A stretch of 53,072 bases of DNA from contig NZ_NCJH01000020.1 of NCBI RefSeq assembly GCF_002278925.1, positions 1-53,072 of the forward strand, read 5' to 3'. The notes under the pieces were generated by a model. The model saw nothing but the letters and a program-made list of their open reading frames with translations. It did not search any database and was not told the DNA's origin. The translations under genes were made by a program, and so were the position numbers. This stretch comes from Polaromonas sp. 39-63-25 (GTDB lineage: Bacteria > Pseudomonadota > Gammaproteobacteria > Burkholderiales > Burkholderiaceae_C). Below are positions 1 to 7,880 of the stretch, one piece after another; the first letter of the stretch is position 1; every line of letters begins with the position of its first letter.

Positions 1-100
1 AGGGACGCAGACAGCAGGGTCGCCTTTTCTTTTGCTTACTTTTCTTTTGGCGACGCAAAAGAAAAGTGAGTTGCCGCCGGGCAACCCCCGGCTTGCTGGA
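1..100. repeat. Intergenic inverted repeat
   Basis: A perfect 12-bp inverted repeat has its arms at 38-49 and 56-67 around a 6-nt loop. A shorter dyad (GTTGCC/GGCAAC, 70-75 and 80-85) follows directly. The T/A-rich arms contrast with the GC-rich surroundings. Similar CTTTTCTTTTG-type hairpins are, from memory, common between genes in Comamonadaceae. Only one copy is in this window, so its repeat status is inference. No gene was seen in 1-177. Confidence 0.55.
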
Positions 101-177
101 AGCACCTCAATCGCAAGTACTGGCAATGGCGTTGATACGCGCTGCCGCAAGACCCGCATGAGCCACCAAAAACCACC

Positions 178-846
178 ATGCAACTAGACCAAGCCCAACC
201 CTTCCCCTACAACTTCGAGCTGAAGTCCACCGCCCTCGTCATCATCGACATGCAGCGCGACTTCATCGAGCCCGGTGGTTTTGGCGAGACGCTGGGCAAC
301 GATGTCTCTCTGCTGCAGGCTATCGTGCCGGCTTGTCAGGCGGTGCTCGAAGCCTGGCGCGGCGCCGGCGGCCTCGTGGTGCACACCCGGGAAGCGCACC
401 GGGCCGACCTGGCCGATTGCCCGCCTGCCAAGCGCAACCGGGGCAATCCTTCGCTGCGCATCGGCGACATGGGCGCGATGGGCCGCATCCTGATCGCCGG
501 CGAGCCCGGCAACCAGATCATTGCCGCGCTGGCACCGCTGCCGGGCGAGATCGTCATCGACAAGCCGGGCAAGGGCGCGTTCTACGCCACACCGCTGCAC
601 GAGCTGCTGCAGCAGGAAGGCATCACGCACCTGCTGTTCATGGGGGTCACCACCGAGGTGTGTGTGCAGACCTCCATGCGCGAAGCCAACGACCGGGGCT
701 ACGACAGCCTGCTGCTGGAAGACTGCACCGAGAGTTACTTCCCGGCGTTCAAGGCGGCGGCGGTGGAGATGATGCGGGCGCAGGGTGCCATCGTCGGCTG
801 GACCGCTGCCAGCGACCAGCTGCTGCCTTTGCTGCAAGACTGCTAG
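178..846 (+). CDS. Isochorismatase-family cysteine hydrolase (biuret/amide hydrolase-like)
   Basis: This 222-residue protein is a cytoplasmic cysteine hydrolase of the isochorismatase fold. The expected Asp-Lys-Cys triad is visible: D24 in the IDMQRDF motif, K129 in the IDKPGKGAF motif and C162 in the VTTEVCVQT motif. The Lys-Cys spacing of 33 is that of N-carbamoylsarcosine and biuret hydrolases, and the Asp-Lys spacing of about 105 is closer to the biuret type. Such enzymes split small C-N bonds, for example in carbamoyl amides. The substrate cannot be read from sequence. The GntR gene starts 9 bp downstream, so the two are probably cotranscribed and the regulator may sense the substrate or product. 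There is no obvious Shine-Dalgarno sequence before the ATG. Confidence 0.9.
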   Translation: MQLDQAQPFPYNFELKSTALVIIDMQRDFIEPGGFGETLGNDVSLLQAIVPACQAVLEAWRGAGGLVVHTREAHRADLADCPPAKRNRGNPSLRIGDMGAMGRILIAGEPGNQIIAALAPLPGEIVIDKPGKGAFYATPLHELLQQEGITHLLFMGVTTEVCVQTSMREANDRGYDSLLLEDCTESYFPAFKAAAVEMMRAQGAIVGWTAASDQLLPLLQDC

Positions 847-855
847 AGTTCCGCC

Positions 856-1584
856 ATGCACACCGCTGCCCGTCCTTTGCCTGCCCTTGCCGAGGCCCCC
901 GCCCACCGCTCGCGCGCCGACGAGGTGTACGAACAGCTCAAGCGCGATGTGTCCGAATTCAAGCTGGTGCCGGGCGACCGCTTCACCGAAACCGAAATCA
1001 GCGAACGTCTGGGCGTGTCGCGCACGCCGGTGCGCCAGGCGCTGTTTCGGCTGCAGCATGAAGGTTTTGTCGAGGTGCTGTTTCGCAGCGGCTGGCGCGT
1101 GTTGCCCTTTGACTTCAACCAGTTCGAAGAACTGTATGACCTGCGCATGGTGCTGGAAACCACTGCCGCGCATCGCCTGTGTGAAGATGCCCTGAAGGTC
1201 AACCCGGCGCTGCTGGACGATCTGGTCGCGATTTGGCTGGTCAGCCCCGAGCAGCGCAGCAGCGACACCGTGCAGGTTGCGCAATGGGACGAGGCCTTTC
1301 ACTGCGCGCTGGTGGCGGCGGCCGGCAATGCAGAGATGGCCCGTGTGCACCGCGACGTGACCGAACGCATACGCGTGATCCGCCGGCTCGACTTCACCAA
1401 GCAGCCGCGCATCGACGCCACCTACGAGGAACACGCCAAGATCCTCAAGGCGATCCAGCGCAGGCGCGGCGACCAGGCAGCCCTGCTGCTGCGCGCCCAC
1501 ATCCAGGCCAGCCAGGCCGAGGTGCGCAAGATCACGCTGCATCAGGTGCACCTGGCACGCCAGCTGGGCCAGGCGGCGCGGTAG
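856..1584 (+). CDS. GntR-family (FadR/FCD subfamily) transcriptional regulator
   Basis: This 242-residue DNA-binding regulator has an N-terminal winged helix-turn-helix at about residues 22-88, with the typical LGVSRTPVRQAL recognition helix region. A mostly helical FCD effector domain follows at about 95-225, with the D-x3-H start of its metal-binding site in the WDEAFH motif. FCD regulators usually bind small carboxylates and repress neighbouring catabolic genes. It follows the isochorismatase-type hydrolase by 9 bp and probably controls it. Its effector is unknown. A 56-bp repeat begins 24 bp after its stop codon. Confidence 0.92.
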   Translation: MHTAARPLPALAEAPAHRSRADEVYEQLKRDVSEFKLVPGDRFTETEISERLGVSRTPVRQALFRLQHEGFVEVLFRSGWRVLPFDFNQFEELYDLRMVLETTAAHRLCEDALKVNPALLDDLVAIWLVSPEQRSSDTVQVAQWDEAFHCALVAAAGNAEMARVHRDVTERIRVIRRLDFTKQPRIDATYEEHAKILKAIQRRRGDQAALLLRAHIQASQAEVRKITLHQVHLARQLGQAAR

Positions 1585-1608
1585 GCATATTCGCCCGAAA
1601 ACCATGAG

Positions 1609-1664
1609 AGAAAATCGACTCAAGCCCTGATGGGGCGTGCGTTATCAGCTCATGTATTCATAGC
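1609..1664 (-). repeat. 56-bp palindromic repeat, copy 1
   Basis: This copy, read on the minus strand, starts GCTATGAATACATGAGCTGA and ends with the GGGCT block. It keeps the family-invariant GCT at positions 1-3, AGC at 15-17 and CGC at 24-26. It lies just after the GntR gene. The family is described in the findings. Confidence 0.8.
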
Positions 1665-1670
1665 ATCCAG

Positions 1671-1689
1671 AGACGGCGGCATGCCGTCT
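1671..1689. other. Small hairpin between convergent genes
   Basis: A perfect 7-bp stem (AGACGGC/GCCGTCT) closes a 5-nt loop between the GntR gene and the rubredoxin gene, which face each other. There is no T-run on the plus side. It may help end transcription, but it is not a classical terminator. The rest of the 1585-1819 spacer holds only the 56-bp repeat. Confidence 0.35.
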
Positions 1690-1819
1690 TCTGACAACGG
1701 CTCCAGGGCGCGGCACGACGTCACGGCGCCACCGCCGCCAAGCCGAGCAGCCGGAGTACGCCCGACACCCGCTGCTCATCGGACATGGCGGGGTGGTCCG
1801 CCGCTTAACCGTGAGGTGT

Positions 1820-1984
1820 TCAGATCAGCACCATGGTGAAGTCGGCCTTGCCGACATTGCATTCCGGACAGGCCCAGCCTGCGGGCACCGCGGCCCAGGG
1901 CGTTCCCGGGGCGATGCCGTCTTCGGGCCGGCCGGCCGCTTCGTCATAGATAAAACCGCAGACGACGCACATGTAGACGTTCAT
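1820..1984 (-). CDS. Rubredoxin
   Basis: A short gene encodes 54 residues with two Cys-x2-Cys pairs at C6/C9 and C39/C42, in the contexts MCVVCGFIYD and WACPECNVGKADF. These bind the single iron of rubredoxin, a small cytoplasmic one-electron carrier. The aromatic core residues Y4, Y13, W30, W37 and F49 are in family positions. A GAGGAA ribosome site lies just before the ATG. It follows the cytochrome b561 gene by 41 bp on the same strand, so it is probably the last gene of the cytochrome operon, perhaps as an electron donor or a stress-response carrier. No rubredoxin reductase is seen here. Confidence 0.93.
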   Translation of the reverse strand: MNVYMCVVCGFIYDEAAGRPEDGIAPGTPWAAVPAGWACPECNVGKADFTMVLI

Positions 1985-2025
1985 GAATTCCTCACTGAAG
2001 ATGATGGGAGCCGGACGCCGGTTTG

Positions 2026-2769
2026 TCAGTCGTCATCGTGTGCCCGGCTGCCTGCCGGGTTGGTGGAAATCAGGCCGTTCGGTGATTGCTGCCACTCCCA
2101 CGCACCGAAGGCCAGCACGGCGAGCAGCAGCAAGGCGGCCAGCCAGACGCGGTTTTTCTGCACCAGATCCGGCCCCTTGCCGTCGATCCGGCCGGTCAGC
2201 ATGGGCAGGGCCTGGTTTTTGCGCCGCAGCAGGCTCAGGCCTGCGATCAGCGCCAGGTGGGCCAGAACGACGAACAGAAACGCTTCTCCGAAAAACTCGT
2301 GAACCTCTTCCAGCCAGTCGCCGCCGAGAAAGTCACCCCAGTCGTTGTAGGTGGCATAACCGCTGAGCGTCAGCGGCACCACCATCAGCAGCAGGGCCAC
2401 CACGGCCAGCGCCATCAGCAGGTTCTGGCCCTGGCGCCAATTGACGTCGGCCAGCGACCGGCTTTGCGTGAGCGAGCGCAGCCAGGCCGGCGCGCCGGCC
2501 AGCTTGCGCCACATCAGGCCCAGGCCCGCCTGGCGCGGACCCAGCAGGCCATAAAGCACACGAAACACCAGCAGGCCGGCCATGGTGTAGCCGAGCGTGA
2601 CATGCAGCAGCCGCCAGCTTTCGCCGTCAGCGGTCACGTAGGCGCCCAGAAAGCTCAGCGCAAACAGCCAGTGGAACATGCGCGTGGGCGCGTCGGTCAC
2701 CCGGCGGCTTGGCGCGGTAGCGGCGTGCGGGGCCGGTGCGGGGGTGTTGATGGAGGGGTTGGCATGCAT
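2026..2769 (-). CDS. Cytochrome b561-type membrane protein
   Basis: This 247-residue inner-membrane diheme cytochrome b is of the Ni,Fe-hydrogenase/b561 type. Four or more hydrophobic helices are visible, with histidines in the RMFHWLFAL, LLHVTLGY and EEVHEFFGEA segments suited to bind two hemes. It is expected to pass electrons between the quinone pool and periplasmic c-type cytochromes. The start at 2769 is set by an AGGAG site 8 nt upstream; longer in-frame extensions are unlikely. It lies 10 bp after the diheme cytochrome c gene and completes the SHP-DHC-cytochrome b trio known from other proteobacteria. Confidence 0.9.
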   Translation of the reverse strand: MHANPSINTPAPAPHAATAPSRRVTDAPTRMFHWLFALSFLGAYVTADGESWRLLHVTLGYTMAGLLVFRVLYGLLGPRQAGLGLMWRKLAGAPAWLRSLTQSRSLADVNWRQGQNLLMALAVVALLLMVVPLTLSGYATYNDWGDFLGGDWLEEVHEFFGEAFLFVVLAHLALIAGLSLLRRKNQALPMLTGRIDGKGPDLVQKNRVWLAALLLLAVLAFGAWEWQQSPNGLISTNPAGSRAHDDD

Positions 2770-2779
2770 GGTGGTTCTC

Positions 2780-3298
2780 CTAGTCGTTCCAGGCCCGGCG
2801 GTAACGGGCGTCGAGCCCGGCCGGGAAGCGGATGTTGTCGTCGTTGTAGTCGCCCTTGTCGGCCGCGGTGTGGCAGGCCGCGCAGTTGGCTGCGCTTTTG
2901 ACACTGGCGTGTTTCCAGACGGCGGCGTCGACCTTGCGGTGTTTGTGTTCAAACCAGGCCGAGCGGGTAATGCGGTCTTGCGGCGGCTCTTCCGCCACGC
3001 GTTTGTAGGTGCCCGCGTTGACCTTCAGCCAGCTGCTCAGCTGTTGCACCGTGGCCGCGTCCAGCGAGGCGTCCGTGCCGTAGTGCTTGTCCAGGCCGGT
3101 CATGATGCGTTCCCAGGAGCGGGCAGGAAGCATGCCCGGTGGATAGGCGGTATGGCAGGCGGCGCACTCCTGGGTGTAGGCCGCAGGCACGTTGCCCGGC
3201 AGCAAGCGGCTGCTGTCGGCCCGGACCAGGGCGGGCAGCGCAGTGATGCCCAGGGTGGCGGCGATCAACAGGGAGCGGACGGCGGGGTGGGTGTTCAT
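2780..3298 (-). CDS. Diheme cytochrome c (DHC family)
   Basis: This 172-residue secreted cytochrome has a signal peptide in about the first 27 residues and two CxxCH heme sites, at C45-H49 and C139-H143. Size and heme spacing match the DHC family, the soluble diheme partner of SHP cytochromes. It probably carries electrons in the periplasm between the membrane cytochrome b561 encoded downstream and the SHP protein encoded upstream. The ATG at 3298 follows a GGAG site and puts the signal peptide at the N-terminus. A longer reading to 3325 adds only nine residues with no ribosome site. Confidence 0.92.
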   Translation of the reverse strand: MNTHPAVRSLLIAATLGITALPALVRADSSRLLPGNVPAAYTQECAACHTAYPPGMLPARSWERIMTGLDKHYGTDASLDAATVQQLSSWLKVNAGTYKRVAEEPPQDRITRSAWFEHKHRKVDAAVWKHASVKSAANCAACHTAADKGDYNDDNIRFPAGLDARYRRAWND

Positions 3299-3333
3299 GA
3301 AGAAACTCCGGTGGGTGAACGGCATGGCTCAGC

Positions 3334-3753
3334 TCAGGGCTTGAGGCTGTTGAGATAGGCCAGCACGTCGGCCTTTTCGCCAGCGTTGCATTCGCGGCTC
3401 AGCACATCCTTGCAGTTGCGGCGGAACCACTTGTCCACCTTGGCGGTGTCGGTGAAGGCTTTGGGGTTGAACGCCGGGGCCAGCGGTGTTATCGACTTGC
3501 CGGTACTGGCATGTTTGCCCTGCGCCGTAGGTGGCGTGCCGTGGCATGAGGCGCAGGACCATTCGCCGCCGTGTTTGGTGGTAAAAAATACCCGGCCTTT
3601 GTCGGCATTGCCCGGGGTCCCGGCCTGGACGCTCCAGTGGCGGAGCTGCTCTGCGGGCGAGGTGTCGGCCGCCTGGCTGGTGGCGGGCAGCAGTGCACCG
3701 GCCAGCGCGGCAAATAGGGCGGCTGCGGGAAAGAAGCTGCGGATCAAGGTCAT
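3334..3753 (-). CDS. SHP-like monoheme cytochrome c (DUF1924)
   Basis: This 139-residue periplasmic cytochrome has a signal peptide of about 28 residues and one heme site, CASCH, at C67-H71. The C-terminal NCKDVL segment places N113 next to C114, with C122 available as a disulfide partner. In sphaeroides heme protein (SHP) the sixth heme ligand is an unusual asparagine that leaves on reduction and lets oxygen or NO bind. The match of N113 to that ligand is inference from spacing. It is the first gene of the minus-strand operon shp-dhc-cytochrome b-rubredoxin, divergent from the PepSY and two-component genes. The physiological role of the family is unclear. Confidence 0.88.
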   Translation of the reverse strand: MTLIRSFFPAAALFAALAGALLPATSQAADTSPAEQLRHWSVQAGTPGNADKGRVFFTTKHGGEWSCASCHGTPPTAQGKHASTGKSITPLAPAFNPKAFTDTAKVDKWFRRNCKDVLSRECNAGEKADVLAYLNSLKP

Positions 3754-3843
3754 GCTGGGCTTTCTGCGTTTCGGGTGGGATGGACTCTTGCAGGAGATGG
3801 GAGGTAGTTTTGGCGAAGGCGCTTGAACCCTTCCTGAAGGCGT

Positions 3844-3860
3844 CGTTCATCTGCGGTTCA
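3844..3860 (+). promoter_or_regulatory. Possible PhoP-type box
   Basis: Two direct half-sites, CGTTCA and GGTTCA, are separated by 5 nt. This matches the 6-N5-6, 11-bp periodic layout of PhoP boxes (consensus near GGTTTA). It lies 24 bp before the PepSY ATG, in the divergent promoter region shared with the cytochrome operon. The nearby regulator is PhoP-like, which makes autoregulation plausible. Confidence 0.4.
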
Positions 3861-3884
3861 CAATGTGTGCAGGACAATCACGCC

Positions 3885-4280
3885 ATGACCTCCGTCCAGC
3901 CTTCCCTCTTTACCGGCAAACGCCGCCGTTCGCGGCCGGGCGGGTTGTGGGTGCTGGCGCTGCTGATTGGCAGCCTGGGGCTGCAGCCGGCCTGGTCGGG
4001 CAGCAAGGATGACCACAACCGTGCGCGCCAGGCGGTTCAGGCCGGCCAGGTGTTGCCGCTGCGCAGCGTGCTGGAGCGGCTGGAGCGCGAGCACCCGGGC
4101 CAGGTCATGGAAGTCGAACTGGAGCAGGAGGAAGGCCGCTGGATCTACGAAGTCAAGTTGCTGCAGCCGCAGGGCGAGCTGGTCAAGCTCAAGCTGGATG
4201 CCCGGACCGCCGTCCTGTTGCCCGGCAAGGGCAACAGCAAAAGCGACGAGCGCCGCAACGGCCGTGACGCACGTCCCTGA
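3885..4280 (+). CDS. PepSY-domain periplasmic protein
   Basis: This 131-residue protein has a hydrophobic signal or anchor at about residues 19-38 and a PepSY domain at about 45-115, with the RSVLERLEREHPG start and the YEVKLLQPQGELVKLKLD strand region typical of the family. PepSY proteins often sit next to two-component systems and cytochrome genes and may modulate the sensor or a protease. The start at 3885 gives a sensible signal sequence and has AGGA 10 nt upstream. It is followed 17 bp later by the response regulator, so the three plus-strand genes are probably one operon. Confidence 0.85.
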   Translation: MTSVQPSLFTGKRRRSRPGGLWVLALLIGSLGLQPAWSGSKDDHNRARQAVQAGQVLPLRSVLERLEREHPGQVMEVELEQEEGRWIYEVKLLQPQGELVKLKLDARTAVLLPGKGNSKSDERRNGRDARP

Positions 4281-4297
4281 CACCCCGCTGCCAGCCC

Positions 4298-4960
4298 ATG
4301 CGCATCCTCCTGGTTGAAGACGAACCCACGCTGCGTGCCCAGCTGCGTGCCGGCCTGGTGGAAGCCGGCTATGCGGTGGACGAGGCCGACAATGGCCGCG
4401 ATGCCCACTTCCTGGGAGACACCGAAGCCTTCGATGCCGTGGTGCTCGACCTGGGCCTGCCGGTGCTCGATGGCCTGACCGTGCTCAAGCGCTGGCGCGA
4501 CGGCGGACGGGCCATGCCGGTGCTGATCCTGACGGCGCGCGACAACTGGAACGAAAAGGTGGCCGGCATCGACGCCGGGGCCGATGACTACCTCACCAAA
4601 CCTTTTCACATGGAAGAGCTGCTGGCACGTGTACGCGCGCTGATCCGCCGCGCCAGCGGCCTGGCCTCTGCGGTGCTGCAGTGCGGCGCGCTGGCGCTGG
4701 ACACACGCAGCGGCCGCGTCACGCTGGCCGGCCAGCCCGTGAGCCTGACCAGCCATGAGTACAAGGTGCTCGATTACCTGATGCACCGTCCGGGCGCCGT
4801 GGTGTCGCGCACCGAACTCACCGAACACATTTACGCCCAGGATTTCGAGCGCGACTCCAACACCATCGAGGTCTTCGTGGGCCGCCTGCGCCGCAAGCTG
4901 CCGCCCGAACTGATCGAAACGGTGCGCGGGCTGGGTTACCGGCTGGTGCCGCCGCCATGA
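4298..4960 (+). CDS. PhoP-like OmpR-family response regulator
   Basis: This 220-residue regulator has a receiver domain (acidic pair E7/D8, phosphoacceptor D51 in VVLDLGLP, lysine in the LTKPFH motif) and a C-terminal winged helix of the OmpR class. Segments such as LTARDNW, DDYLTKPFHMEE and RRASGLAS closely resemble enterobacterial PhoP. It likely controls the divergent cytochrome operon, its own operon, or both. Its stop overlaps the sensor gene by 4 nt (ATGA), so the two are translationally coupled. The signal sensed is unknown; Mg2+, as for PhoPQ, is only an analogy. Confidence 0.93.
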   Translation: MRILLVEDEPTLRAQLRAGLVEAGYAVDEADNGRDAHFLGDTEAFDAVVLDLGLPVLDGLTVLKRWRDGGRAMPVLILTARDNWNEKVAGIDAGADDYLTKPFHMEELLARVRALIRRASGLASAVLQCGALALDTRSGRVTLAGQPVSLTSHEYKVLDYLMHRPGAVVSRTELTEHIYAQDFERDSNTIEVFVGRLRRKLPPELIETVRGLGYRLVPPP

Positions 4961-6375
4961 ACCTCTGGCGCCGGGCCACGTCCCTGCGTTTGCGGCTGTT
5001 GGCCGCGACGCTGGTGGCACTGGCGCTGGCGCTGCTGCTCGCGGGCGTGCTGCTCAGCGGCCTGTTTCGCGACCACGTGATGCGGCAGTTCGAGGCTGCC
5101 CTGACGCAACAGCTCGACCAGGTCACCGCCCGGCTCGAATTTGATGCCGCCGGCCAGCCGCTGATCGACCCCCAGACCCTGTCCGACCCGCGCTGGCAAA
5201 AACCCTATTCGGGACTGTACTGGCAGCTGGACCGCACCACCGCCGATGGTCTGTCCCGCGTGGGCGTGTTGCGCTCGCGCTCGCTGTGGGACACCAGCCT
5301 GCCGCTCCTCGCCGACGAACTGGCCGACGGCGCGGTGCATGTGCACCAGGGCAAGGGCCCGCTGGACGCCCCGCTGCTGATCCTCGAGCGCAAGGTAAGC
5401 ATCGCCGAACAACCCGATGCCCGCTGGCGCATCGTGGCCGCGGCCGACATGCAGGAAGTCACTGGGGCCGTGGACAGCTTCAACGGGGTGATGGCAGCAT
5501 CGCTGCTGGTGCTGCTGGTGCTGCTCGTGCTGGCGGCGCTGGCGCAGGTGGCAGTGGGACTGTCCCCCCTGCGCGCCATGCAGCGCGCGCTGGCCGATGT
5601 GCATGAAGGGCGGACGCAGCGCCTGCAGGGGCGTTTCCCCACCGAAGTGCAGCCCCTGATCGACGATTTCAACGATGTGCTCGACCGCAACACCGAGGTG
5701 GTGACGCGCGCGCGCACCCAGGCGGGCAACCTGGCCCATGCACTCAAGACGCCGCTGTCGGTGCTGGACCAGGCCGCGGCGGGGACCTTGGCGATGCACG
5801 ACAGCGAGCTGGCCCGGCTGGTGAAGGAGCAGGTGGGGCTGTCACGCCGCCACATCGACTGGCACCTGGCCCGCGCGCGCGTGGCCGCCACCCAGCGCCT
5901 GCCCGGCCAGCGCACCGCGGTCGGGCCGGTGCTGGCCGGACTGGTGCGGGTCATGGAGCGGGTCCACGCCGAAAAAGGCATCGCCATCACCGTGCAAGCG
6001 GATGGCGCGCCGCTGTTCTTTGCCGGTGAGGAGCAGGATTTGCAGGAAATGCTGGGCAATCTGCTGGACAACGCCTGCAAATGGGCACGTTCAAGCGTGA
6101 CGATTGCCGTCCGACCTCTGGCCGGCGCCCAGCCTCTTCAGTTGCAGGTCCATATCGAGGACGATGGGCCCGGAATTGACGCCGCACATCTTGCTTCAGT
6201 GGGTGCCCGAGGCGTGCGTCTGGACGAGTCGGTTCCCGGTACGGGGCTGGGCCTGGCCATTGTGCAGGACCTGGTTGGCTTGTACGGAGGGGATCTCACC
6301 CTGCAGCCAGCCGCGGGGGGTGGGCTGCGTGCCACCTTGCGCCTGCCGGCCACAGGTCCGCAACAACCCGCCTGA
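4957..6375 (+). CDS. PhoQ-like sensor histidine kinase
   Basis: This 472-residue membrane sensor has a first membrane helix at about 13-36, a periplasmic region of roughly 135 residues, and a second helix at about 178-202. A linker follows, then a dimerisation/phosphorylation box with H261 in NLAHALKTPLSVL, which is close to the PhoQ H-box. The ATP-binding domain has its N-box at NLLDNACKW (about 368-376), G1 at DDGPGID and G2 at GTGLGLA. It is the partner of the response regulator it overlaps. The periplasmic part shows no heme-binding motif, so direct redox sensing is not evident. Confidence 0.93.
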   Translation: MNLWRRATSLRLRLLAATLVALALALLLAGVLLSGLFRDHVMRQFEAALTQQLDQVTARLEFDAAGQPLIDPQTLSDPRWQKPYSGLYWQLDRTTADGLSRVGVLRSRSLWDTSLPLLADELADGAVHVHQGKGPLDAPLLILERKVSIAEQPDARWRIVAAADMQEVTGAVDSFNGVMAASLLVLLVLLVLAALAQVAVGLSPLRAMQRALADVHEGRTQRLQGRFPTEVQPLIDDFNDVLDRNTEVVTRARTQAGNLAHALKTPLSVLDQAAAGTLAMHDSELARLVKEQVGLSRRHIDWHLARARVAATQRLPGQRTAVGPVLAGLVRVMERVHAEKGIAITVQADGAPLFFAGEEQDLQEMLGNLLDNACKWARSSVTIAVRPLAGAQPLQLQVHIEDDGPGIDAAHLASVGARGVRLDESVPGTGLGLAIVQDLVGLYGGDLTLQPAAGGGLRATLRLPATGPQQPA

Positions 6376-6417
6376 CGTTCCTGTGCCAGACCGGGTTGCC
6401 GCAAGCATTCTCCCGTT

Positions 6418-6873
6418 TCAGCTCTCCGGTGTTTCGCGTCTGCAGAGTTTATGGACGCGCGCCAGCAGGTCTGCCGGGTGGAAGGGCTTGAGCAGGTAGT
6501 CGTTCGCGCCGGCACGAAGTGCTTTTGCAACGTCCTGCTCCTGGGCTTTGGCGGTCAACATGATGATGGGGGTTGATTCCCATGCAATCCTGTCGCGCAT
6601 CACCCGAATCAGGCCGAAGCCGTCGAGGTAGGGCAGCGCAATATCGAGGACCACGATATCCGTGGAGGCGTTTTCCTCCACGTATTTTCTGGCCTGTCGG
6701 CCATCCTGGCACAGGTGGACTTTGAAACCCTCCCGCTCCAGCATGAAGACCAGCAGGTACGCGATGGACTCGTCGTCCTCGACCACCAGGACGGCAGGCA
6801 GGGCCGCTGCCGGCTCCTCCTGAACGGGGGGCGCCTCAGCCTCCAGGGGCGGTGGTGTGGGGTCGGTGGTCAT
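6418..6873 (-). CDS. Single-domain response regulator (CheY/PilH-like receiver)
   Basis: This 151-residue protein is a stand-alone receiver domain. A Pro-rich, acidic N-terminal tail of about 25 residues precedes the acidic cluster VVEDDE, phosphoacceptor D77 in VVLDIALP, a T/A switch region in MLTAKA and the lysine in LLKPFH. There is no output domain, so it must act through protein contacts or phosphorelay. The start at 6873 has a GGAAAG site 8 nt upstream; a longer frame has no ribosome site. Its cognate kinase is not adjacent. The PhoQ-like gene ends 42 bp away on the opposite strand. Confidence 0.88.
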   Translation of the reverse strand: MTTDPTPPPLEAEAPPVQEEPAAALPAVLVVEDDESIAYLLVFMLEREGFKVHLCQDGRQARKYVEENASTDIVVLDIALPYLDGFGLIRVMRDRIAWESTPIIMLTAKAQEQDVAKALRAGANDYLLKPFHPADLLARVHKLCRRETPES

Positions 6874-6991
6874 GGGGTACTTTCCGCGGAAGGGAAAATA
6901 CCAATCCAGTGAGGACCCGCTCAATAGTTGCCCTGTTCTCCCGGATGGCCATCTCTGGCCTAGTTCTGTGGATCCGTATGACGGAACCGTT

Positions 6992-7870
6992 CTAAAGCTG
7001 CAGCCGGTAGTCGACCGTGATCGGCGCGTGGTCGGAAAACCGCTGGGTTCTGTAAATCGTTTCGCTTTGGGCCAGGGCCGCCACGGCCGGCGTGGCCAGG
7101 TGATAGTCGAGCCGCCAGCCCACGTTTTTTGCATAGGCCTGGCCGCGGTTGCTCCACCAGGTGTAGGCCTCATCGGTGGCCGTAGGCTGCAGCTTGCGGT
7201 ACACATCGACCATGCCCCCGCCGCGCACTGCTTTCAGCGCCGGCTGGCCGGTGCCCCCGGTCATCTCTTCAAGTGCTTCTTCGGCCACTTCGGCATCGCG
7301 CAGCAATTCGGTCATCCAGGCGCGCTCTTCGGGCAGAAAGCCGCTGTTCTTCTTGTTGCCCTTGAAGTTTTTCAGGTCGATCTCCTGGTGCGCAATGTTG
7401 ATGTCGCCGCACAGCACGAAGTCGCGCGTTTCCTTCAGGCTTGCAAGGTAAGGGTAGAACTCCGCGAGAAAGCGGAACTTGGCCGCCTGCCGCTCCTCGC
7501 CAGAAGATCCACTTGGAAAGTAGCAGCTGATGATGGACAGTTTGGGTGCCTGCTTGCGGCCGGGGCGGTCGAAGCGCAGCTCCACATAACGGCCTTCGGC
7601 GTCGAACTCATGCGAGCCGTAGCCTGTGATCACATCGCTGGGCTCATGACGGGTGTAGATGGCGACGCCGGAATAACCCTTTTTCTCGGCGAAGTGAAAG
7701 TGGCCCTTGAGCCCGGCGATTTCCTCGAAGCGGCCGGCCACGTCAGCCGCCTGGGCCTTGAGTTCCTGCACGCAAATACAATCCGGTTGGGTCTGGCCCA
7801 CCCATTCCTGCAGTCCCTTGCTGGCTGCGGAACGGATGCCATTGAGATTCAGGCTGGTTAATTTAAACAT
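6992..7870 (-). CDS. xth: Exonuclease III / AP endonuclease
   Basis: This 292-residue enzyme of the exonuclease III family cuts DNA at abasic sites and degrades 3' ends during base-excision repair. Visible motifs are the N-terminal SLNLNGIRS strand, the metal ligand E36 in CVQELKAQ, the GDINIAH motif with D156 and N158, and the C-terminal SDHAPI motif with the catalytic histidine H281. The start at 7870 follows a GGAAG site by 5 nt. It is divergent from pyrE with only 10 bp between the two start codons, so its promoter must lie inside pyrE. Confidence 0.95.
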   Translation of the reverse strand: MFKLTSLNLNGIRSAASKGLQEWVGQTQPDCICVQELKAQAADVAGRFEEIAGLKGHFHFAEKKGYSGVAIYTRHEPSDVITGYGSHEFDAEGRYVELRFDRPGRKQAPKLSIISCYFPSGSSGEERQAAKFRFLAEFYPYLASLKETRDFVLCGDINIAHQEIDLKNFKGNKKNSGFLPEERAWMTELLRDAEVAEEALEEMTGGTGQPALKAVRGGGMVDVYRKLQPTATDEAYTWWSNRGQAYAKNVGWRLDYHLATPAVAALAQSETIYRTQRFSDHAPITVDYRLQL

Positions 7871-7880
7871 GGGACTTCCA

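Noticed and set aside
184-1623. A 479-codon minus-strand frame over the hydrolase and GntR genes
   Set aside because: The plus-strand genes have intact catalytic and DNA-binding motifs; the opposite frame has none.
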